From Pseudaquidulcibacter sp964557085 (GTDB taxonomy: Bacteria; Pseudomonadota; Alphaproteobacteria; Caulobacterales; Aquidulcibacteraceae): DNA of 9,618 nucleotides. The notes beneath the pieces were generated by a model that ran no database searches, was not told the DNA's origin, and worked only from the letters and a program-made list of their open reading frames with translations. The stretch is from assembly GCA_964557085.1 (NCBI GenBank), contig CAZKYS010000090.1, positions 1 through 9,618 on the forward strand. The letters are read 5' to 3'. A program made the translations under genes and the position numbers. Of the stretch, positions 5,003 through 9,618 are shown piece after piece (positions within the stretch are counted from its first letter, which is position 1; every line of letters begins with the position of its first letter).

Positions 5003-7513
5003 ATGAAATTTAGCAAACATTTAGTTCTTGCTGGCGTGTCATGCTTGTCGCTTGTTTTCGCCACTGAAGCATTTGCACAATCAACTGCAACTGAGACAGT
5101 TGAAAAAGTAATCGTTAAAGGTAGCCGTAAAGTTGGTAACACAGTTAAAGAAACTGGCACAAAAACTAAAATGGTTATTGACCAAAAAGCAATCTCTCAG
5201 GCTGCACCTGGTCAAACCATAATTGAAACTTTGAACACAGTTCCTGGTTTCAACTTCACAAACAACGATGCTTACGGTTCATCTGGTGGCAACCTTCGTA
5301 TCCGTGGTCTTGATGGCCCAAGAATTTCATTGACTGTTGACGGTGTTCAGCTAAATGACGCTGGTAATTATGCAATCTACACTAACCAACAAGTTGAACC
5401 AGAACTAATTTGCCAAGCGTCTGTAAGCACTGGTGCTACTGACGTTGACTCTATGTCTGCTTCTGCAACAGGCGGTACTGTTAACTACAATACTTGTAAG
5501 CCAGAAGACAAAATGTCTGCTGTTGTTAAACTTGCTATAGGCAGCAGCAAATATACAAACGGTTTTGTTCGTTTAGATAGCGGTAAATTTGGCCCTTGGG
5601 GTACAAAAGCTTTTGTTGCAATCACAAAACAACAATATGACACTTGGACACGTGAAGTTTTCGTTCCTGGCGAATTGAAAAAAGATCAATATAACTTCCG
5701 TATCTATCAAGATCTTCCAAATGATAGCTTTGTTTCTTTGTCTGGTCACTATAATGAAAACCGCAATATTTTCATGTTTAACCAATCTAAAGCACAAATT
5801 GCTTCACGAGGTTATGATTACAATTCTGCTGGTGTAAACAACGTAAACCCATCAAACACTGGTAACTTGCGTGGTTCTTCTAAATTCAATATCAATGACA
5901 AATTGTCAGTGACATTTGACCCAACATATCAATATGTATTGGCAAATGGCGGCGGCGTTGGCTTTATTGATGAAGTAACTGGTCGTGTATATGGTACTAC
6001 TACATTAGCAAATGGTACTGTAGTTCCTGGCACAAGCTTCACAACTTACACTAAACTTGCCAATAAAGATTATAATGGCGATGGCGTTATTTCTGCTATC
6101 CAAACTGGTGCTCAATCTGCAACTAACGTTGCAATTTTCAACCCTAATAACACAAATACAAACCGTGTTTCTTTAACTACTTCTGCTATTTACAAATTGA
6201 CTGACAAGCAAACAATTCGTTTGGGTGCTTCTTTCGATCGTGGTCGTACAAAACAAACTGGTGAAGGCGTTGTAATTAAAGGTGATTTGAACACAACTTT
6301 GACCCCTAATTATTTTGGTGGTCAAGAAGATGCAGCGCTTCGTATCACAGGTTCTGATGGTTCTTATTATACACGTCGTAACCGTTTCTCTAACGCAAAT
6401 GTTGACGTTTATTCTTTGGAATATCGTGGCAAATTCTTTGATGATGCTTTGACATTGTCACTTGGCCTACGTTCACAAAAAATGACACGTAATTTGGATC
6501 AAAGATGCTATTCACCAAACAATGGTGGCTTTAACTATCTTTGCACAACAGAAGCGCCAAATTCTACAACTGCAACCGCAGATTCAGATATTAATGTTGT
6601 GACATTTGCATCTTCTGGCACAACTAAATGGATTGCTCCTTACAAAAGAACATATTCATTTAGCAAAACTTCGCCAAACATTGGTTTGACTTATCGCTTC
6701 ATGCAAAATCACCAAGTTTTCGCGTCATATTCTGAAGCTTTGTCTTCGCCTAAAACTGACAATTATTATGCAGTTTTCATCAATCCAGTAACTAATAAAA
6801 TGGTTGCTGCGGCGCCTGATTCAGAAACTACTACTAACATGGAATTGGGTTACCGTTTCATTGGTCAAAAAGTTTTTGCAACAGCAACATTCTTTAAAGG
6901 TGATGACAAAAACCGTATTCTAAGTGCTTATGACGCTGATCTTGGTATCACTTTGGACAGAAACGTTGGTGAAGTGAAACGTGATGGCTTTGAAGGCTAT
7001 ATTTCATACAGCCCAACTAATAATCTTAATTTGAATGCTGGTATCACTTTCACCAACACTGAAATGCAAGAAGATTTAGTTGTTGCACGTACTGTTGTTG
7101 GCAGCGTTGTGACGCCAATCACTATTGCAACAAAAGGCAAAGAATTAGCTGAAACTCCACGTAAAATGGTAACTTGGGGTGCTACTTATGATTTTGCTGA
7201 TGAATTGCATTTCTCTTTAAGTGGTAAATATGTTGGCAACCGTTTCTCAACTGATATGAATGATGACGTTGCACCAGAATATACTTCTTGGAATGCGTCT
7301 ATGCGTTGGGATTTCTTGCCAACAAATAAAGACACATATTTGCAGTTCAACGTAATCAACTTGTTTAATACTCAATATTTCACAAGCATTTCTTCAACAA
7401 ACAACGCACAAACAACAACTTTGTCAAACGGCACTACACGTTCTGGTTCTGCACCAGCGTTTAACGTAGCTGCACCGCGTACATTTGTTATGGCATTGCG
7501 CACTAAATTCTAA
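5003..7513 (+). CDS. TonB-dependent outer-membrane receptor
   Basis: An 836-residue receptor that would import a scarce ligand across the outer membrane using TonB-ExbBD energy. Residues 1-25 form a Sec signal peptide ending AFA, with cleavage before Gln26. ETVEKVIVKGSR (31-42) is in the TonB-box position. The plug domain runs from about 52 to 165 (ETLNTVPGF, then NLRIRGLDGPRISLTVDGVQ at 97-116). The rest is a beta-barrel ending RTFVMALRTKF, with the terminal Phe used for BAM assembly. Cys137/Cys165 in the plug and Cys502/Cys514 in the barrel may form disulfides. Residues 356-364 (DYNGDGVIS) look like a calcium-binding loop. The ATG at 5003 is preferred over 4979 because GGGGA lies 6 nt upstream and the signal peptide starts there. 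The Pho box and downstream phoD suggest a phosphorus-containing ligand; sequence alone does not show this. Confidence 0.92.
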   Translation: MKFSKHLVLAGVSCLSLVFATEAFAQSTATETVEKVIVKGSRKVGNTVKETGTKTKMVIDQKAISQAAPGQTIIETLNTVPGFNFTNNDAYGSSGGNLRIRGLDGPRISLTVDGVQLNDAGNYAIYTNQQVEPELICQASVSTGATDVDSMSASATGGTVNYNTCKPEDKMSAVVKLAIGSSKYTNGFVRLDSGKFGPWGTKAFVAITKQQYDTWTREVFVPGELKKDQYNFRIYQDLPNDSFVSLSGHYNENRNIFMFNQSKAQIASRGYDYNSAGVNNVNPSNTGNLRGSSKFNINDKLSVTFDPTYQYVLANGGGVGFIDEVTGRVYGTTTLANGTVVPGTSFTTYTKLANKDYNGDGVISAIQTGAQSATNVAIFNPNNTNTNRVSLTTSAIYKLTDKQTIRLGASFDRGRTKQTGEGVVIKGDLNTTLTPNYFGGQEDAALRITGSDGSYYTRRNRFSNANVDVYSLEYRGKFFDDALTLSLGLRSQKMTRNLDQRCYSPNNGGFNYLCTTEAPNSTTATADSDINVVTFASSGTTKWIAPYKRTYSFSKTSPNIGLTYRFMQNHQVFASYSEALSSPKTDNYYAVFINPVTNKMVAAAPDSETTTNMELGYRFIGQKVFATATFFKGDDKNRILSAYDADLGITLDRNVGEVKRDGFEGYISYSPTNNLNLNAGITFTNTEMQEDLVVARTVVGSVVTPITIATKGKELAETPRKMVTWGATYDFADELHFSLSGKYVGNRFSTDMNDDVAPEYTSWNASMRWDFLPTNKDTYLQFNVINLFNTQYFTSISSTNNAQTTTLSNGTTRSGSAPAFNVAAPRTFVMALRTKF

Positions 7514-7529
7514 TTATCAAAAGATAATT
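7512..7529 (+). repeat. Small hairpin over the receptor stop codon
   Basis: AATTATC (7512-7518) pairs perfectly with GATAATT (7523-7529) around AAAA. It overlaps the TAA stop of the receptor gene and precedes the main terminator by 6 bp. Confidence 0.5.
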
Positions 7530-7535
7530 TATATC

Positions 7536-7566
7536 AAAGGCGAAAGGGTGACCTTTCGCCTTTTTT
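7536..7566 (+). terminator. Intrinsic terminator of the TonB receptor gene
   Basis: AAAGGCGAAAGG (7536-7547) pairs perfectly over 12 bp with CCTTTCGCCTTT (7552-7563) around a GTGA tetraloop and runs into six Ts (7561-7566). This is the cleanest rho-independent terminator in the window. It separates the receptor transcript from the downstream M23-phoD pair. Confidence 0.93.
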
Positions 7567-7630
7567 ATTGCGTATTTTGGTTTTAATTTTTTTGCTATTT
7601 GCTAGGATGATGCTGAAGGGAAGTTTTTCG

Positions 7631-8302
7631 ATGTTTACGCAAGATTATGTAGATAATCTTTATGAAAAATATGCTGCGTGGCTTAAGCAAAATGGTGCCT
7701 GTAAAAATGAAATTATGCGCGGCGCACATAATGGCAAACTTCCTGAAATAAAAACGGGCGAAGTTGATATGGCGGGTGATAAATGGCCCGCACTTAATTC
7801 TAATAAGCTTTATGTTGGCGGCTATCTTGAAAATCGAATAATCGGCGCAACAGATGCAAATATCGCACCTGAAGATATGCGCACCCTTCACCTTGGCCTT
7901 GATTTATTCAAGCCAGCGGGTGAGGCGGTCTTTGCGCCCTTAAAAGGCAAAATTCATAGTTTTAAAAATAATAATGGCCCGCGTGATTATGGTCCATGCA
8001 TAATATTGCAACATGATTTTGCGCAAACAACATTTTATACTTTATACGGCCACCTTTCACTTAAGGATTTAGATAGCCTTGAAATTGGGCAAATTATTGA
8101 GGCAGGTCAGGAATTTGCCCATTTGGGCGACGAGAATGTAAATGGTGGATGGCCTTCGCACTTACACTTTCAAATTATACTTGATATGCTAGGCAAAGAA
8201 GGTGATTTCTATGGCCTATGTCGTCCAATTGAAATAGAATCATGGAAAAAAATATGCCCAAACCCAATGGAGTTTTTGGGCATAGAAAGTATTTGGGAAT
8301 AG
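7631..8302 (+). CDS. Stand-alone M23-family (LytM-like) metallopeptidase domain protein
   Basis: A 223-residue protein with the zinc-site motifs of peptidase M23: HLGLD (His87, Asp91) and HLHF (His177, His179), with TLYGHL (His141) between them. M23 enzymes usually cut peptidoglycan cross-bridges. The wording of this domain (RTLHLGLDLFKPAGEAVFAP, residues 84-103, then FYTLYGHL, then VNGGWPSHLHFQ) is the kind I know from large fused proteins carrying a kinase-like domain, an M23 domain and a class III aminotransferase, rather than secreted cell-wall hydrolases. Here it stands alone. The ATG at 7631 is chosen for AAGGGAAG (7616-7623) about 8 nt upstream; it gives a protein with no signal peptide. 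An in-frame TTG at 7568 would add a hydrophobic stretch but starts at the terminator and lacks a ribosome site. phoD follows after 9 bp, so the two are probably cotranscribed. No clear promoter was found. Confidence 0.85.
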   Translation: MFTQDYVDNLYEKYAAWLKQNGACKNEIMRGAHNGKLPEIKTGEVDMAGDKWPALNSNKLYVGGYLENRIIGATDANIAPEDMRTLHLGLDLFKPAGEAVFAPLKGKIHSFKNNNGPRDYGPCIILQHDFAQTTFYTLYGHLSLKDLDSLEIGQIIEAGQEFAHLGDENVNGGWPSHLHFQIILDMLGKEGDFYGLCRPIEIESWKKICPNPMEFLGIESIWE

Positions 8303-8311
8303 GGGCAATAA

Positions 8312-9618
8312 ATGGAATTTGATGATTTTGGTATTAAGCGTCGCCGTTTTCTATCGTCTATGGCAATGGGTGCGGCTGCTGCATCTTTAGCTAGTCCTTG
8401 GAAGGGCAATGCATTTGCCGCAACCCCAAAATTTATCAATGACCCATTTTCAATGGGTGTTGCATCAGGCGATCCAACCCCTGAAGGCTTTGTTCTTTGG
8501 ACGCGCCTTGCACCCAATCCATTTGATATTGAACCTTTCACTCAAGACTTGGTTGAAGTTCTAGTCGAAGTTGCTGAAGATGAGAAATTTACAAAAATAG
8601 TTCGCAGACAAACCGAAATTGCGCGCCCTGATAATGCTCATTCGGTTCATGCTGAAATCAATGGTCTTCCTGCTGGCCGCAATTATTTTTATCGCTTCCG
8701 TTGCGGCGGTGTTGCAAGCCCTATTGGCCGAACCATCACCGCGCCATTATTTGCGCAAAAACTTGATAAATTAAAATTCGCTTGGCATTCATGTGCCCAT
8801 TATGAGCAAGGTTATTATACCGCATATCGTGATATTGCCGAACAGCATCCTGATATTATTCTTGGTCTTGGTGACTATATTTATGAAGTTTCATGGGGTC
8901 CACAATTGCGCCGTATGCCTGTTAATGAGGCAACAAGCGTTGATGAATACCGCCTTATTCATGCCGTAACAAAACTTGATAAAGACCTACAAGCTGCGCA
9001 TGCCGTCGCGCCTTGGCTATTCATTTGGGATGACCATGAGGTTGCCAATGATTATCAAGGTGATTGGGGTTCAACCCTTCCAGGGCTTGATGAGAAAACT
9101 TTTGTGGCACGCCGTCTTGCGTCATATAAAGCCTATTTTGAACATTTGCCGCTTCGTGCGCGTTCGCGCTTTGATGCCGTAAACCGTATGCGAATTTATG
9201 GGCAATCAACTTTTGGCGATTTGCTTGAGTTTACTTTGCTTGACACGCGCCAATTTAGACCACGTGCTTCGTGCCCTTCAAATCCTGAAAAATATACTGG
9301 TGAGATGATATCAAAAGCAAATTGTGCAGACTTAAGCGATAAAACCCGCTCTATACTTGGTGCTCAGCAGGAGCGCTTTGTGAATGATAATTTTATGCGC
9401 GGCAACACGCGTTGGAGTGTTTTGGTGCAACCGACATTCTTTGGTGACTTGGCACAAAAAAATGACAAGGGTGAGGCGGTCGTATTTAATGAAGGCTGGT
9501 CGGGCTTTAACCCAGCGCGCCAAAAAATTATTGACACAATGGCACGCCGTCAAAAACAGTCATCTTGTGTGGTGATTGGTGGCGATATGCACGCATTCTT
9601 CGCCGCTGATGTTAAAAA
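8312..9618 (+). CDS. phoD: PhoD-type alkaline phosphatase/phosphodiesterase, 3' end outside window
   Basis: 435 residues are visible; the gene continues past the right edge. The N-terminus has a Tat signal, KRRRFLS (9-15), then an alanine-rich segment and AFA|AT, cleaved after about residue 36. The folded enzyme would be exported to the periplasm to release phosphate from mono- or diesters. The PhoD N-domain begins FSMGVASGDPTPEGFVLWTR (46-65). Catalytic-domain landmarks are HSC (Cys161), LGDYIYE (Asp188, Tyr189), WDDHEVANDY (239-248), LLDTRQF (309-315) and GGDMH (423-427). These carry the metal-site Cys, Asp, Asn and His residues known from Fe/Ca-dependent PhoD. All expected motifs up to the edge are present. 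The start is set by AGGGG (8301-8305), which overlaps the stop codon of the M23 gene. Tandem arrangement implies cotranscription with that gene. Confidence 0.93.
   Translation, partial: MEFDDFGIKRRRFLSSMAMGAAAASLASPWKGNAFAATPKFINDPFSMGVASGDPTPEGFVLWTRLAPNPFDIEPFTQDLVEVLVEVAEDEKFTKIVRRQTEIARPDNAHSVHAEINGLPAGRNYFYRFRCGGVASPIGRTITAPLFAQKLDKLKFAWHSCAHYEQGYYTAYRDIAEQHPDIILGLGDYIYEVSWGPQLRRMPVNEATSVDEYRLIHAVTKLDKDLQAAHAVAPWLFIWDDHEVANDYQGDWGSTLPGLDEKTFVARRLASYKAYFEHLPLRARSRFDAVNRMRIYGQSTFGDLLEFTLLDTRQFRPRASCPSNPEKYTGEMISKANCADLSDKTRSILGAQQERFVNDNFMRGNTRWSVLVQPTFFGDLAQKNDKGEAVVFNEGWSGFNPARQKIIDTMARRQKQSSCVVIGGDMHAFFAADVK

Noticed and set aside
7568..7630. TTG start and hydrophobic leader for the M23 protein
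   Set aside because: It begins just after the terminator's T tract and has no ribosome site. The hydrophobic residues come from T-rich DNA, and ATG 7631 has a good AAGGGAAG.
8976..9182. Short plus-strand frame inside phoD (also 9384-9575 and minus-strand frames nearby)
   Set aside because: These are shadows of phoD in other frames. The phoD frame shows continuous family motifs through all of them.

Overview
The window looks like the chromosome of a free-living, AT-rich alphaproteobacterium. The OxyR has the alphaproteobacterial type of N-terminus, there is a TonB-dependent outer-membrane receptor, and there is a Tat-exported PhoD phosphatase, so the cell is Gram-negative with a working periplasm. 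I do not assign a genus. No rRNA, tRNA, CRISPR array, transposase or phage gene is visible.

Left block (1-4000), peroxide defence. The window opens inside a tyrosine phosphatase gene (HCTAGKDRTG signature) that ends convergently with a minus-strand oxyR. oxyR (428-1321) is divergent from ahpC (1445-2011), followed by ahpF (2317-3855). The 123-bp oxyR/ahpC gap is dense. It holds a perfect ATAG-N7-CTAT palindrome (1331-1345) lying between the -35 and -10 of an apparent oxyR promoter and about 66 bp upstream of the predicted ahpC start. It also holds a second perfect 15-bp palindrome at the predicted 5' end of the ahpC transcript. oxyR has no Shine-Dalgarno sequence and its -10 sits 7 nt before the ATG, so its mRNA is probably leaderless. 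AhpC (peroxidase) and AhpF (its NADH-dependent flavoprotein reductase) form a complete alkyl hydroperoxide reductase under the peroxide sensor OxyR. A GC-rich, palindrome-bearing stretch of about 250 bp of unknown origin separates ahpC from ahpF. Two strong hairpins close ahpF.

Middle (4000-5000). A small lipoprotein gene (4078-4623, DUF2939-like by my reading) lies between long AT-rich non-coding stretches. The 379-bp gap before the receptor gene contains a good candidate Pho box (4882-4899), with a possible -10 element 10 bp downstream.

Right block (5003-9618), probably phosphate or phosphoester scavenging. A TonB-dependent receptor (5003-7513) is closed by an excellent intrinsic terminator (7536-7566). 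A stand-alone M23 metallopeptidase-like gene (7631-8302) is followed 9 bp later by a PhoD-type phosphatase gene (from 8312) that runs off the right edge. The Pho box plus PhoD suggests the receptor brings in a phosphorus-containing ligand and PhoD releases phosphate in the periplasm. That substrate link is inference.
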